The notes beneath the pieces are model-generated. The model searched no databases. It saw only the letters and a program-made list of their open reading frames with translations, and was not told the origin of the DNA. Shown here piece by piece: positions 9,465 through 17,634 of a stretch of DNA of 64,000 bases. The position numbers and the translations under genes were made by a program. Position 1 is the first letter of the stretch; every line of letters starts with the position of its first letter. Location: assembly GCF_030295765.1 (NCBI RefSeq), contig NZ_AP027293.1, forward strand, positions 108,194 to 172,193. The letters are read 5' to 3'. The stretch is from Neptuniibacter halophilus (GTDB lineage Bacteria > Pseudomonadota > Gammaproteobacteria > Pseudomonadales > Balneatricaceae).

Positions 9465-10307
9465 ATGTTTCTGGATCCACGTATACAATTGATTGATCAA
9501 TACCTCTACTTTTGGGGAGCTGTAGGGCGTTCTGAGTTGATTGAGCACTTTGATGTGAGTACAGCGACTTCAAGCAGAATTTTGAAGCAGTACAGAGAAG
9601 CCTATCCAGAAAACATGTTTTACAAGGTGGATAAGCGAGCGTATATCGCTACGGATAGTTTTAAGCCACTGGTAGATCATTCACCTGAAGTTGCACTTGA
9701 GCTTTTAGCTTATGGGCATGTGCAACAGAAAATAAACAGACAAACCTACGGCCCTGAAGGGGTTCCTGCTTTCATTGCAAAACTTGATGCTGAAAGTGTT
9801 GCAGCCATCACGAGAGCGATTACTAATAGGTATGAAGTTCAGATTGAATACGCTTCAGGCACATCGGGTATTTCAAAACGATGGGTAACTCCGCATTCCG
9901 TTTTCCGTAACGGTTCTAAATGGTACTTCAGAGCTTTTTGCTACAAGAACAATGGCTTTAGGAACTTCATTTTTGGGCGAGTTATTAACCCACTAAGCGA
10001 ACGTTCGCTGCAGGTTAAAGCCTCTAAAGAACAGGACATAGAGTGGTTAACGCAAGTAAATTTAACGATCGCTCCTCATAGCAAAAGCTCCTATCCAGAA
10101 ACCTTACGTGTCGATTTGGGCTTATCAGATGAGCCCGTACGCAACATACAAACCAATTCAGCTCTGGCCGGATTTATTTTGAATGATCTTCGAGTTGATT
10201 GTTCATTGGGGGGTACATTAGATCCAATGGAATTTAATTTACAGTTGATGAATAGAGCTGAAGTTATGGAATGCCCTTCAATGCAATTGGCCCCTGGCTT
10301 CAATTAG
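9465..10307 (+). CDS. WYL-domain transcriptional regulator of the Wadjet operon
   Basis: 280 residues. An N-terminal winged helix (about 15-55; VSTATSSRILKQYR as recognition region) is followed by a WYL domain (about 120-190) with the diagnostic GSKWYFRAFCY (the WYL motif reads WYF). WYL proteins are ligand- or nucleic-acid-sensing regulators that often sit beside defence operons. It is divergent from jetABCD, so it probably controls that operon and itself. The WCX-type C-terminal extension is present. Confidence 0.85.
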   Translation: MFLDPRIQLIDQYLYFWGAVGRSELIEHFDVSTATSSRILKQYREAYPENMFYKVDKRAYIATDSFKPLVDHSPEVALELLAYGHVQQKINRQTYGPEGVPAFIAKLDAESVAAITRAITNRYEVQIEYASGTSGISKRWVTPHSVFRNGSKWYFRAFCYKNNGFRNFIFGRVINPLSERSLQVKASKEQDIEWLTQVNLTIAPHSKSSYPETLRVDLGLSDEPVRNIQTNSALAGFILNDLRVDCSLGGTLDPMEFNLQLMNRAEVMECPSMQLAPGFN

Positions 10308-10894
10308 GCTAAAGAAGACCGCACCAAATATTTATCTAATACTTTTTGGGTGGTGAGGGCTTTATATGAATCCAAAGATAACGAAAATAACTGTTGCACA
10401 ATCTCAGGATACACAGAGAAGGCTAAAGGTCTTCTTTTGACACTTTTACGACATGCTGATCCAGACCATGGATCGGATTTACGCAGCCGAGTGTGGATTG
10501 CATGCACGCGGTTCGCCAGAGGTTTAATGATGATTTGGCCCTGCCGCATCTCCGCATGGAACCTTTCGGTATATTGCGGTATGCAGTCATTCAGAAGTTT
10601 CTGCCCACCGAACTCCACCAGCGCTTCGAGTGGCTTATTGGTTCTCTGCCGGTTATAGGTCCGTGAGTACACCTGCTGGGCACCCGCTTGGTCTGGAACG
10701 ATTGTAAATCCATCCAAAAGCCTGTCATGGGCAATGGTTGTTAGTCGCTGGCCTGGCTCAAACCCCATCAGGCGCAGAAAGTTAGAACTGATCCGGACTT
10801 TTCGATTTCCGTTGGCATGATTCAAAGCCAGATTTTTTGTCACGATTTCTGGTTTATGAGCAGAGAGGCCGGTTTGTGGCATTACATATGACAT
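10304..10894 (-). CDS. hypothetical protein with AbrB/SymE-like N-terminal segment
   Basis: 196 residues from the ATG at 10894. This start is chosen because the shared leader CCTACGAGG provides its GAGG ribosome site 9 bases upstream; a longer in-frame start at 10951 would run through that leader. Residues about 30-65 (KVRISSNFLRLMGFEPGQRL) resemble the swapped-hairpin SymE/AbrB fold, a DNA- or RNA-binding element. The rest is basic and unrecognised. The 3' end overlaps the end of the WYL gene by 4 bases (convergent). Expression is probably governed by the palindromic operator at 10941-10965. Confidence 0.65.
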   Translation of the reverse strand: MSYVMPQTGLSAHKPEIVTKNLALNHANGNRKVRISSNFLRLMGFEPGQRLTTIAHDRLLDGFTIVPDQAGAQQVYSRTYNRQRTNKPLEALVEFGGQKLLNDCIPQYTERFHAEMRQGQIIIKPLANRVHAIHTRLRKSDPWSGSACRKSVKRRPLAFSVYPEIVQQLFSLSLDSYKALTTQKVLDKYLVRSSLA

Positions 10895-10902
10895 AGCTTG
10901 TT

Positions 10903-10969
10903 CCTCGTAGGCACCCGGTAGGACAGGTTTGATATACCAACATCGTACCATTTAACAGTACGATGTAAA
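10903..10969 (-). promoter_or_regulatory. shared leader/operator cassette, copy 1
   Basis: Read on the minus strand: a possible -35 TTTACA (10964-10969), the palindrome CATCGTAC...GTACGATG (10941-10965), a diverged first leader box GTCCTACC, then the second box CCTACGAGG (10903-10911) serving as ribosome site. The same arrangement recurs at seven other genes. Confidence 0.65.
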
Positions 10970-11026
10970 GTTAAAATCTTCAGCATCACTATTGAATTGC
11001 ACTAATAAACAGTACACAATCAGACC

Positions 11027-11098
11027 AATCCTACATCCCTACGAGGTTTTGATATGCATACTTCTGAACTGCTTGGCCCCGGTAAAGCTGCTCTTTGA
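11027..11098 (+). pseudogene. truncated duplicate of a leader plus gene start (MHTSELLGPGKAAL)
   Basis: A copy of the shared leader (AATCCTACATCCCTACGAGG, 11027-11046) is followed by ATG at 11054 and a 14-codon frame, MHTSELLGPGKAAL, ending in TGA at 11096-11098. This closely matches the first residues of the intact gene at 12324 (MHTFELSGLGKAPF), which also has the leader. It therefore appears to be the decayed 5' end of a duplicated gene. A functional leader peptide cannot be excluded. Confidence 0.6.
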
Positions 11099-11175
11099 GG
11101 TTCTAGCCCTTTTAAGCACCGTGCTGTAAGATTTTTTGGCACAACGATCATTGCATCAAGAACGGAGGGTCAGTC

Positions 11176-11508
11176 ATGGAGAAGCGCGTAGACCAGCACG
11201 CTGGATTACAAATACAAAAAACGATCCTCGAAACTGAGATTAAAACGTCCCCTGCATTGTTTCGCGTGAAAGTAGGCTGTGCGATACTTTTTTTTCTCGG
11301 GACACTATCTTATTTCACGATCCACTTTCTGATACTTGCTGCCAACACAGGTTCTTTTGAGGGTCGCAGTTTTACTACACCGGCTGTCATGATTAGTCTC
11401 AGCTTACTAGGGGCGACACTCATTTATACGCTCTACCATTTTTCCAAAATGATCCCTTTTTGGAGGCAACGTAATCAGCGTATCAGAGAAATTATGGCAT
11501 CTCTTTAA
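11176..11508 (+). CDS. small inner-membrane protein
   Basis: 110 residues with two predicted membrane segments (about residues 35-57 and 70-92) and charged termini. The start follows GGAGG 8 bases upstream. No known family is recognised. It stands between the truncated duplicate and a separate exported-protein gene. Confidence 0.65.
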   Translation: MEKRVDQHAGLQIQKTILETEIKTSPALFRVKVGCAILFFLGTLSYFTIHFLILAANTGSFEGRSFTTPAVMISLSLLGATLIYTLYHFSKMIPFWRQRNQRIREIMASL

Positions 11509-11513
11509 GCACA

Positions 11514-11537
11514 GGATCGCGCCAGTGGGCGTGATCC
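11514..11537 (+). terminator. candidate terminator hairpin
   Basis: GGATCGCGCC (11514-11523) and GGGCGTGATCC (11527-11537) form a near-perfect stem just after the membrane-protein gene. The T-run that follows is weak (CTCCTCTGTTT). Confidence 0.5.
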
Positions 11538-11654
11538 CTCCTCTGTTTCCCAGCCCAGCACAAAATCACTCAATAACGATCCAAGCGCCATCATCTCCCT
11601 GCACGAAGACTGTTCTATACTGATCAGGAATACAATTAGTCAGGGAAGATTGTC

Positions 11655-12191
11655 ATGTCTGTTATATTTTCCTTTCTAGCTAAACATCGCCGCTCCTTCT
11701 GCGCTGTTTCCGCTTCAATCCTTTTGATTATTTCTGGTCAAAGCTACTCTGCTCAAGTCGAAAATGGGCAGGTTGTACTGGATGAAAACAACCAGATCCG
11801 ATTTGTTCCGGTATCACCCGGCACTCAGGATTCGACTAACGAGATTTACATGCTTACAAGTGGCTCTGGGGTTGTTAAAGGGATGTACCCAGACAAAAAA
11901 ACAGCCTTGTCTCAACCACTGAAGCTAGGTGATTCAGTGCAGGTAGTTGCAGTGAGCAATGACTTCCTCAGGGGTATCTTTTCACCAGCTGAAAATATGG
12001 AAAAACAATTGGAAGAATTGGCGCGTGAAGTATCGAAAAACTTGCTCGACGCTGCCAAAGCATCTGCGTGTGGTTTCGATCCACTTCCTGTAACAATCAG
12101 CCCTACAGTAGAAGTGTCGTTTACCATGCTGGCTGGAGGGAGCTTTTCACTACAGGCAACCTGGAATACTGCAGATCTTTGCTCGCCTTAA
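11655..12191 (+). CDS. exported hypothetical protein
   Basis: 178 residues with an N-terminal Sec-type signal: basic HRR at residues 11-13, a hydrophobic stretch to about 33, and a likely cleavage after QSYSA. The mature part is acidic with two cysteines near the C-terminus (KASACGFDP and DLCSP), perhaps a disulfide. Ribosome site GGGAAG precedes the start. Family not recognised. Confidence 0.65.
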   Translation: MSVIFSFLAKHRRSFCAVSASILLIISGQSYSAQVENGQVVLDENNQIRFVPVSPGTQDSTNEIYMLTSGSGVVKGMYPDKKTALSQPLKLGDSVQVVAVSNDFLRGIFSPAENMEKQLEELAREVSKNLLDAAKASACGFDPLPVTISPTVEVSFTMLAGGSFSLQATWNTADLCSP

Positions 12192-12259
12192 CCTTTTAGA
12201 GACTCCACTGCCTGCTCCCGCATGTTCATCTAGCTATTTATATTCTCGTTGAAATTGGG

Positions 12260-12323
12260 TTGACCTGTACCGTTCTTTGGTACAAAATACCCACTAATCC
12301 TACATCACCTACGAGAATTTATT
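12260..12323 (+). promoter_or_regulatory. shared leader/operator cassette, copy 3
   Basis: TTGACC (-35, 12260-12265), 17 bases, then CAAAAT (12283-12288) as -10. The palindromic operator GTACCGTTCTTTGGTAC (12267-12283) fills the spacer, so a bound repressor would occlude RNA polymerase. The leader AATCCTACATCACCTACGAG (12296-12315) follows just before the ATG at 12324. Confidence 0.75.
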
Positions 12324-12995
12324 ATGCACACTTTTGAACTGTCTGGACTCGGGAAAGCACCATTCCATCTAATCACACCAAAGCAAAGCGCCCTGGATAA
12401 AGGCGAGATCTTTTGGTGTGAACACTGCGGCACGACGATTAAACACCGGAACTTTATAAAGAGTGCTGATGGGAAGGTCTCTATTGTGGGCATTGATTGC
12501 CTGAAAAAAACAGGGGATCAAGGCCTGATCGATGGTCAGCGTCGATTGGTGAGAGAAGCAAGGCACGCAGAACAAGAAGTGCAACGTGCCAAAGATCAGA
12601 TGGACCGTGAAGCTATTGAACGTGAGCGCAACGGAGGGTTATCCAATAATGAGCTAATCCAGCAGCTCCAAACCGAGGTAGAGCAACGCTGCAGCAACTT
12701 AGCAGAAGAGATGGATATAGAAGAGACAGTGCTACCGTTTCTCACTAAGCATGGATTTGAAACCAGCATGCAGCTTATGGCATATACCGGTAAACCTTAT
12801 TCCGAAGGGATGCTCAAGGTGATTGCAGAGATCCTTGCAAAGAAAAAATCGGGGGCTCGGAAAAACTCAGCTAAGTACAATGCTCAGCTTCCGGAAGCAC
12901 AAGAAGCAGTAGCGGCGCTACAAAAACGCTTAGTAAGCCACCAGCAGAATGTAGCAGCAATCAAAAGTAAAATTCTATCAATCCGGTGCGGTTAA
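12324..12995 (+). CDS. zinc-ribbon hypothetical protein
   Basis: 223 residues. A CxxC pair (FWCEHC, about residues 32-35) and a later cysteine (GIDCLKK, about 58) suggest a metal-binding N-terminal domain; the middle (70-115) is a charged helix, probably coiled coil. It begins with a shared-leader cassette and seems to be the first gene of a short run (zinc protein, HTH protein, lipoprotein, DUF2971). Function unknown; the N-terminal 14 residues are duplicated as a remnant at 11054. Confidence 0.65.
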   Translation: MHTFELSGLGKAPFHLITPKQSALDKGEIFWCEHCGTTIKHRNFIKSADGKVSIVGIDCLKKTGDQGLIDGQRRLVREARHAEQEVQRAKDQMDREAIERERNGGLSNNELIQQLQTEVEQRCSNLAEEMDIEETVLPFLTKHGFETSMQLMAYTGKPYSEGMLKVIAEILAKKKSGARKNSAKYNAQLPEAQEAVAALQKRLVSHQQNVAAIKSKILSIRCG

Positions 12996-13025
12996 CCCCG
13001 CACCTTACAAAACAGGAGGATCAGT

Positions 13026-13298
13026 ATGTCATTTCCTAAAGGTGATTTGCGTAGAACCTGGATGGTGCTGGGTGCAATCGATAAACTTGAGCACCCATCA
13101 GCTCGCAAAATCAGCCAAGAGTTAGGGTTACCGGTTTCTACCGTTCAAGCACAACTCAGCAAGCTGTCTGGCGATGAGATCCCAGGATTACGCATCAGCC
13201 TTGCCAACGGGACTTACACGATCGAAGACTGGGGCTCCATCATTAAGGCTGCCGGCATCAGAGCATTTTACAAACAGAACCTGACCGGTTCCGTCTAA
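13026..13298 (+). CDS. small winged-helix protein
   Basis: 90 residues. Residues about 5-60 form a helix-turn-helix: SARKISQELGLPVSTVQAQL is a typical MarR/ArsR-like helix pair. There is no effector domain. A strong AGGAGG sits 7 bases before the ATG. It is probably a DNA-binding regulator of its own operon; its target is not evident. Confidence 0.65.
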   Translation: MSFPKGDLRRTWMVLGAIDKLEHPSARKISQELGLPVSTVQAQLSKLSGDEIPGLRISLANGTYTIEDWGSIIKAAGIRAFYKQNLTGSV

Positions 13299-13339
13299 CA
13301 CCTGCAGGAGCCTATTTCACGTAAGGGAGGACAGGAATC

Positions 13340-13816
13340 ATGAGAAAGCTTTTCTTCATTGGGGTTGCTACTACGATGTTATCTGGGTGCATGGCACTGG
13401 TTACCAAAGATAACGCATCAACCTTTGAGACTTGGGAGCTATGCACTCTACTCTATAACCCCACTTCGCTATACAGTGACTGGATCAATATCGAAGAGGA
13501 GAACATCGATATCGCAGCAGAGCTTTCTCGACGCGGCGTGCATACCGAAACTCAGTGCTCTGTGCCGGCGATCGCTGAATCTAAATGCCTTGCATATGGT
13601 TTTCAGGCTGATACAAACGATTTTGCCCGATGCCGGATAGATGTAGAGCAACATATTCAGCAGATGAAACAGATGAAGAAGGCAGCGCATGACGCACAGC
13701 TGGCTTCAGAGGCGCTACAGGCCCAGCAGATTCAAAACTCCATTCAACTGCAGCAGATTAAATATGAGCAACAGCGGCAAAACTGGCGCTTACAGCAACA
13801 ACCCATTCAGTACTAA
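13340..13816 (+). CDS. putative lipoprotein with Gln-rich tail
   Basis: 158 residues with a lipoprotein signal peptide (MRKLFFIGVATTMLSGC; lipobox LSGC, Cys17). The C-terminal 55 residues are a Gln-rich amphipathic helix, likely coiled coil. Further cysteines in the middle could form disulfides in the periplasm. GGGAGG precedes the start. Family not recognised. Confidence 0.65.
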   Translation: MRKLFFIGVATTMLSGCMALVTKDNASTFETWELCTLLYNPTSLYSDWINIEEENIDIAAELSRRGVHTETQCSVPAIAESKCLAYGFQADTNDFARCRIDVEQHIQQMKQMKKAAHDAQLASEALQAQQIQNSIQLQQIKYEQQRQNWRLQQQPIQY

Positions 13817-13844
13817 ACACCACTGGCTACAGGGAACGAGCTAA

Positions 13845-14666
13845 ATGAATTACTTACACTACACAGATGTAAATGCTCTACATTCCATCATTAGCAAACA
13901 GAAGATCTGGCTTACCGATATCCGTTTTTTGAATGATTCACAGGAACTAATTAAAGGATTTGAAATCTTCGAAGAGATACTGAAGGCACCAATTACCACG
14001 CCATTGCTTGCTCATCAGGATCATATCGATATCTCCAAAGACTACATTTTGACCCTGATTCAAGAACACCAATTATTCGGCTCTTCAGAAGACCCTATTT
14101 TTGTGTTCTCTCTTAGCCAAGAGCATGACCTGCTTAGTCAATGGAGAGCATACGGAGATTATGCGATTGAGTTCGATGAGGAGATGCTTTCTGAGGAGTT
14201 CAAGACCTTATCCACCTGCATTTATGAACCACTGGCACAAAAGCAGGCTGCAGTAACTGCTATCACCGAAGCCATAGAGACAGTAAGTAATGACTTTGAA
14301 ATCAGTCGCGGCTATACCCAAGAGCAAACCGATTCGTTTTTGTGCTCACTGCTCGCCCGTGCAGCGCTATTTAAACACGATGGATTTCAGGAGGAAAAAG
14401 AAGCTCGGATCATCATTGATTCTTTTTCCGAGGCCAAGAAGATCCATTATCGGGCAAGGGGCAACATGCTCATTCCATACATTGAACTTGATATCTCGCT
14501 TGAATCAATCAAAAGAATTCACATCGGCCCCATAGCCAACCAGGACCTTGCTGCCAGATCTATCTCTGAATTTGTTCAACGCACCATAGACCAACACAAT
14601 AGCGACTATGGCTTTACTGAAACAGATATTGCGGTGGTGAAGTCACCCATCCCTTTTCGGAGCTGA
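13845..14666 (+). CDS. DUF2971 family protein
   Basis: 273 residues matching the DUF2971 pattern: an N-terminal LHYTDVNALHSII, the WLTDIRFLND block (about 26-35), a central SLSQEHDLLSQWRAYGD (about 88-104) and a late EEKEARIII (about 185). The family's biochemical role is not settled; members are common in accessory and defence-rich regions. It ends before a large bidirectional hairpin that separates it from the opposing operon. Confidence 0.8.
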   Translation: MNYLHYTDVNALHSIISKQKIWLTDIRFLNDSQELIKGFEIFEEILKAPITTPLLAHQDHIDISKDYILTLIQEHQLFGSSEDPIFVFSLSQEHDLLSQWRAYGDYAIEFDEEMLSEEFKTLSTCIYEPLAQKQAAVTAITEAIETVSNDFEISRGYTQEQTDSFLCSLLARAALFKHDGFQEEKEARIIIDSFSEAKKIHYRARGNMLIPYIELDISLESIKRIHIGPIANQDLAARSISEFVQRTIDQHNSDYGFTETDIAVVKSPIPFRS

Positions 14667-14674
14667 TCAGACAT

Positions 14675-14724
14675 CCACTATATGTTGTGCTAAACATCAG
14701 CTGGTGAAGCGCAACATATAGTGG
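14675..14724. terminator. bidirectional hairpin between convergent genes
   Basis: CCACTATATGTTG (14675-14687) and CAACATATAGTGG (14712-14724) are perfect inverted repeats, extendable by three pairs. They sit in the middle of the gap between convergent genes, with no T-run on either side. A bidirectional transcription barrier is most likely; a protein-binding palindrome is possible. Confidence 0.6.
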
Positions 14725-14759
14725 TCCTACAGATCCCGGCCGGTTAAGATGAAAACCAT

Positions 14760-15314
14760 CTACTTAGCCAAGCTCCCCATGATTTCCAAGGCCTTTGCAT
14801 CGATGTCATTGAGCTGCTTAAGAGCCAATTCAGACAGCCCAGATTCCTTTAACCTTGCCAGTTCAGTTAGCCCGGTCAGTTCGGAGAATTGACTGAGCAG
14901 ATCGGGAGTATCGCTGTGCGCTGTAACGGCAGCTTCTAACTCAGCCAGGCGCTGTTTTGCTACTCGAACAATTACGTGCTCCAGAACAGGAGCAGGCGCA
15001 GCGCCTTCAGATGGGTCATCGTAGTCGGTTCGCACGATCTTATCTGCCAATCGCTCAGCGGCCTGTTTCACCTTGAGCATATACAGATTACCTGGCCCAT
15101 GTTCTCGGGTACGCCATGACTGGATTGCTTGCTCCAGGCGATAGATATATACCTGCGTGTCTTCAGGCCATTCTTCTATAACAAGTGACCCTCCGCAGTG
15201 AGGACAGAAATTCACATCTTCCTTGAAGGTCTCCACAACAACATGCACAGGGAGATCGCACGCCGGACATGTCCGTTTGATTGAACTGCCAATGTCTCTT
15301 CCGACAATACCCAT
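14760..15314 (-). CDS. zinc-ribbon hypothetical protein
   Basis: 184 residues beginning with a clear four-cysteine zinc ribbon (CPACDL at about 14-19 and FCPHCGG at about 35-41), followed by a helical region and a Leu/Ala-rich C-terminus. Two-CxxC ribbons of this sort bind nucleic acid or protein. It is the last gene of a short run behind the UmuD-like gene. Family not recognised. Confidence 0.65.
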   Translation of the reverse strand: MGIVGRDIGSSIKRTCPACDLPVHVVVETFKEDVNFCPHCGGSLVIEEWPEDTQVYIYRLEQAIQSWRTREHGPGNLYMLKVKQAAERLADKIVRTDYDDPSEGAAPAPVLEHVIVRVAKQRLAELEAAVTAHSDTPDLLSQFSELTGLTELARLKESGLSELALKQLNDIDAKALEIMGSLAK

Positions 15315-15336
15315 AAATCATACCATCCAGTTTATT

Positions 15337-15570
15337 TCAGACTTCCGTGCTACCAACCCATTGATCATCCAGGTAGGCATCCACCCCCTCAGAAATAATC
15401 TGCTCGTTGAAACGCAGGTCAGTTAACGTGTCGTGGGTCCATCCACCAGCAGGCGCATGAACTGTCATTAAATGCATTCCTTCCAGAGTGCGTAAGTGAA
15501 GTGGTTTCTGAACCAGCTGGGATAGAATATCTGGTTCTCTATTCTGCTGATCGGTGATAAAGCTAATCAT
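15337..15570 (-). CDS. hypothetical protein, 77 aa
   Basis: A 77-residue soluble protein without recognisable motifs. A strong AAGGAG lies 8 bases before the ATG, supporting that it is a real gene. It lies between the UmuD-like protease and the zinc-ribbon gene, so it could be under the same LexA control. Confidence 0.55.
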   Translation of the reverse strand: MISFITDQQNREPDILSQLVQKPLHLRTLEGMHLMTVHAPAGGWTHDTLTDLRFNEQIISEGVDAYLDDQWVGSTEV

Positions 15571-15610
15571 CCTTGTCTCCTTTTAGATGACGGAAAATAG
15601 CACAACGCTA

Positions 15611-16018
15611 TCAGTTCAGCGATCTGATTAAAGGTCGGTGTAAACGTATTGAGCGGGTTACCACGCCTTCTACGATAAAATCATCCCCTTCCTTCAGCTG
15701 ATAGGGTTCATCGGTCTCAGAAGAGGATAGGAGCCGTCTGTTTGCTATATCAGCGATCTTACAGACAAAGTTTCCATTCAGGGTGGCAACAATAACATCC
15801 CCACTCTTCACTGTTTCAGCGCGGGAGACTACCAATAGATCTCCGGGGAAAATACCAACCCCCGTCATAGATTGACCCTCAACGATGCCCAGATAACTAG
15901 CAGAAGGGTGATCAATCAATATCTGATCGAGGGTAAGGCTCAGCTCTGAGTACTCGGCGGCAGGGCTTTCAAAGCCAGTGATACCGGCTTGGGCTCGAAT
16001 TGGAATAAATTTTAACAT
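15611..16018 (-). CDS. UmuD-like S24 peptidase (SOS protein)
   Basis: 135 residues of the UmuD/RumA family. Serine 50 in VEGQSMTG and lysine 87 in NGNFVCK form the catalytic dyad, and an Ala-Gly bond at 11-12 (RAQAG) is positioned as the self-cleavage site. The segment FESPAAEYSE matches the start of UmuD' proteins. UmuD' normally assembles with UmuC into DNA polymerase V; no umuC lies next to it, so it either works with a host UmuC or has another role. The perfect LexA box 13 bases upstream shows SOS control. Confidence 0.85.
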   Translation of the reverse strand: MLKFIPIRAQAGITGFESPAAEYSELSLTLDQILIDHPSASYLGIVEGQSMTGVGIFPGDLLVVSRAETVKSGDVIVATLNGNFVCKIADIANRRLLSSSETDEPYQLKEGDDFIVEGVVTRSIRLHRPLIRSLN

Positions 16019-16030
16019 CGGCTAGCACTA

Positions 16031-16046
16031 CTGTATTTATATACAG
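16031..16046 (-). promoter_or_regulatory. LexA (SOS) box
   Basis: CTGTATTTATATACAG is a perfect gammaproteobacterial LexA site (CTGT-N8-ACAG) immediately before the UmuD-like gene. It predicts induction after DNA damage, including the single-stranded DNA that enters during conjugation. Confidence 0.9.
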
Positions 16047-16083
16047 GCAATGGTAGCCGATGCATGAATACAGTGCTAGGGCA

Positions 16084-16548
16084 TTAACAATACGTGTCCA
16101 CCAGCCTTTGCGTAATCAACGAAGTCGTTCCCCGGTAAGGCATATCATCAATCAATGTGAGCGCATGATCTTCAGCGTCATTCTGGAGCCAGACAAAACC
16201 ACGCGCCATTTTCAGGTCATAGCCGACGTCCTTCCACTCTGAATAGGACGAAAACATGTCCTCATGCTCTGAGTTGATCTTCGATAATGTGGTTATTTCT
16301 TCAGGCTTCATTGCTGGCACATCACGGGCCTTAGGTAGGTCACCAGTGACCCTTAGAATGTTATGCTGTTCATGTTCATCAAAGCAGACAAATGGACCTT
16401 CATAGCCCGACTCAACAGCTTCTTGCTCAGCCAAGTCATAGTGGTTCCCCAGATCCACATCAGACTCAGTAACGTCCAGAGTGCAAACGAACATGTCTGC
16501 TTCACCATTAGCATTTTTACACGCAACGAAAATAGTATGTGATGGCAT
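16084..16548 (-). CDS. hypothetical protein, paralogue of the 59.8-60.3 kb gene
   Basis: 154 residues, acidic, without membrane segments. It contains GYEGPFVCFDEHEQHNIL (about residues 44-61), matching SYEGPFVCFSPADYDAIL in the protein at 59750-60268; both also have an N-terminal VAC-N-G region. The paralogues share the same leader upstream, so gene and control region were probably duplicated together. Function unknown. The ATG follows CCTACGAGGAACCTTACT. Confidence 0.65.
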   Translation of the reverse strand: MPSHTIFVACKNANGEADMFVCTLDVTESDVDLGNHYDLAEQEAVESGYEGPFVCFDEHEQHNILRVTGDLPKARDVPAMKPEEITTLSKINSEHEDMFSSYSEWKDVGYDLKMARGFVWLQNDAEDHALTLIDDMPYRGTTSLITQRLVDTYC

Positions 16549-16557
16549 AGTAAGGTT

Positions 16558-16615
16558 CCTCGTAGGAGTGTGTAGGATTAGCCTCCATTTTGTACCATTT
16601 AACGGTACTCGTCAA
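16558..16615 (-). promoter_or_regulatory. shared leader/operator cassette, copy 4
   Basis: On the minus strand: TTGACG (-35), then the operator GTACCGTTAAATGGTAC (16592-16608) filling a 17-base spacer, CAAAAT as -10, the first leader box AATCCTACA and the second CCTACGAGG (16558-16566). This is the cleanest copy of the cassette. Confidence 0.8.
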
Positions 16616-16726
16616 GCATTTATCTACTTCCTGACTACGGCTCACCACCCGCTCCGACCCGGAGTATAGTGGTCTGACTCAATTCCAAATATAATTCCGA
16701 TATCGAAACTAATTATTCGCCAGACC

Positions 16727-17518
16727 ATGATTAACGCACCGTATGACCTCTCAAAGAGAGACCTCCCACCCGAGGTAAATGATCTAAAGGTGTGGGAATT
16801 TAACACCCTACTTAAATTGGCTAATGCAAAAGTCGGCCAATGGGTAGCCCTGCGCGAAATTCGTGATGACCATTACTCAGGGAGCCGCTTAAGCCGGTCC
16901 TTGAAAAAGCTCACCGATCAAAATTGGATAACATCCAAGCTGGACCCTGACGATAAACGAGATAAACAGATCCGACTTACAGTCAAAGGCCGGAAGAGAT
17001 TAAAACCCTTCGTCACAACTGAATTCAGCCCTAATGAGATGGCAGCCTGCGACTTATCTCAGTCATCATTCGAGCATTATCTAACTGGATTGGCCGCTTT
17101 GAATATCCCATCAGCAGACGCAGAAGGTACTGGCGATTGGCACGCCATAGAAACTTTCGAGGGTGGCTTTGGAAGATCTCCGGGGCCATTCTTTTTTTCT
17201 GGTGTTAATTATGCTGACACAAAGCACATACTCGGGACCAACGGCATTCATGAATTATCAGGTGTGCTAAAGAAAGCGGGGTTTAATTGCCCAGACCAGC
17301 TATGGGCTGCTGATCACTACAGAGCAATGGCAGACATGATTTACCAGAGATTTTGCGAGAAAGGGACAATAGACAGTTACCAAGTGGATGATTGGTTCCC
17401 CGAGAAAAATCATAAAGAAAAATTATGTGCATACCTGGTAAAGCTTAAAAACAGCCTGAACAGTAAGCAGAATGCCTCTTTGAACCACTGGATGGAGAAA
17501 AATGGCCTTGAATGCTGA
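16727..17518 (+). CDS. winged-helix hypothetical protein
   Basis: 263 residues. The first 100 form a MarR-like winged helix (LSRSLKKLTDQNWITSKL with the wing DPDDKRDKQIRLTVKG). Residues 125-190 hold a Gly/Phe-rich block (ETFEGGFGRSPGPFFFSG) followed by YADTKHILGTNGIHEL, which I do not recognise. The two-part structure suggests a regulator with a ligand or partner domain. No strong ribosome site is visible before the ATG at 16727. The gene converges on the methyltransferase at 17635. Confidence 0.6.
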   Translation: MINAPYDLSKRDLPPEVNDLKVWEFNTLLKLANAKVGQWVALREIRDDHYSGSRLSRSLKKLTDQNWITSKLDPDDKRDKQIRLTVKGRKRLKPFVTTEFSPNEMAACDLSQSSFEHYLTGLAALNIPSADAEGTGDWHAIETFEGGFGRSPGPFFFSGVNYADTKHILGTNGIHELSGVLKKAGFNCPDQLWAADHYRAMADMIYQRFCEKGTIDSYQVDDWFPEKNHKEKLCAYLVKLKNSLNSKQNASLNHWMEKNGLEC

Positions 17519-17596
17519 TGAAAGTAATTATTAACCCTCAACAAGGCTTCTGAAGAATTATCCGAAGACCATAGCCATACCCTTAACCCGAAGTAA

Positions 17597-17624
17597 TATG
17601 TGACCGGCCTACACCGGTCACATA
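17597..17624. terminator. bidirectional terminator hairpin
   Basis: TATGTGACCGG (17597-17607) pairs perfectly with CCGGTCACATA (17614-17624) around a 6-base loop, between the convergent winged-helix and methyltransferase genes. Confidence 0.75.
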
Positions 17625-17634
17625 CATCACCTGA

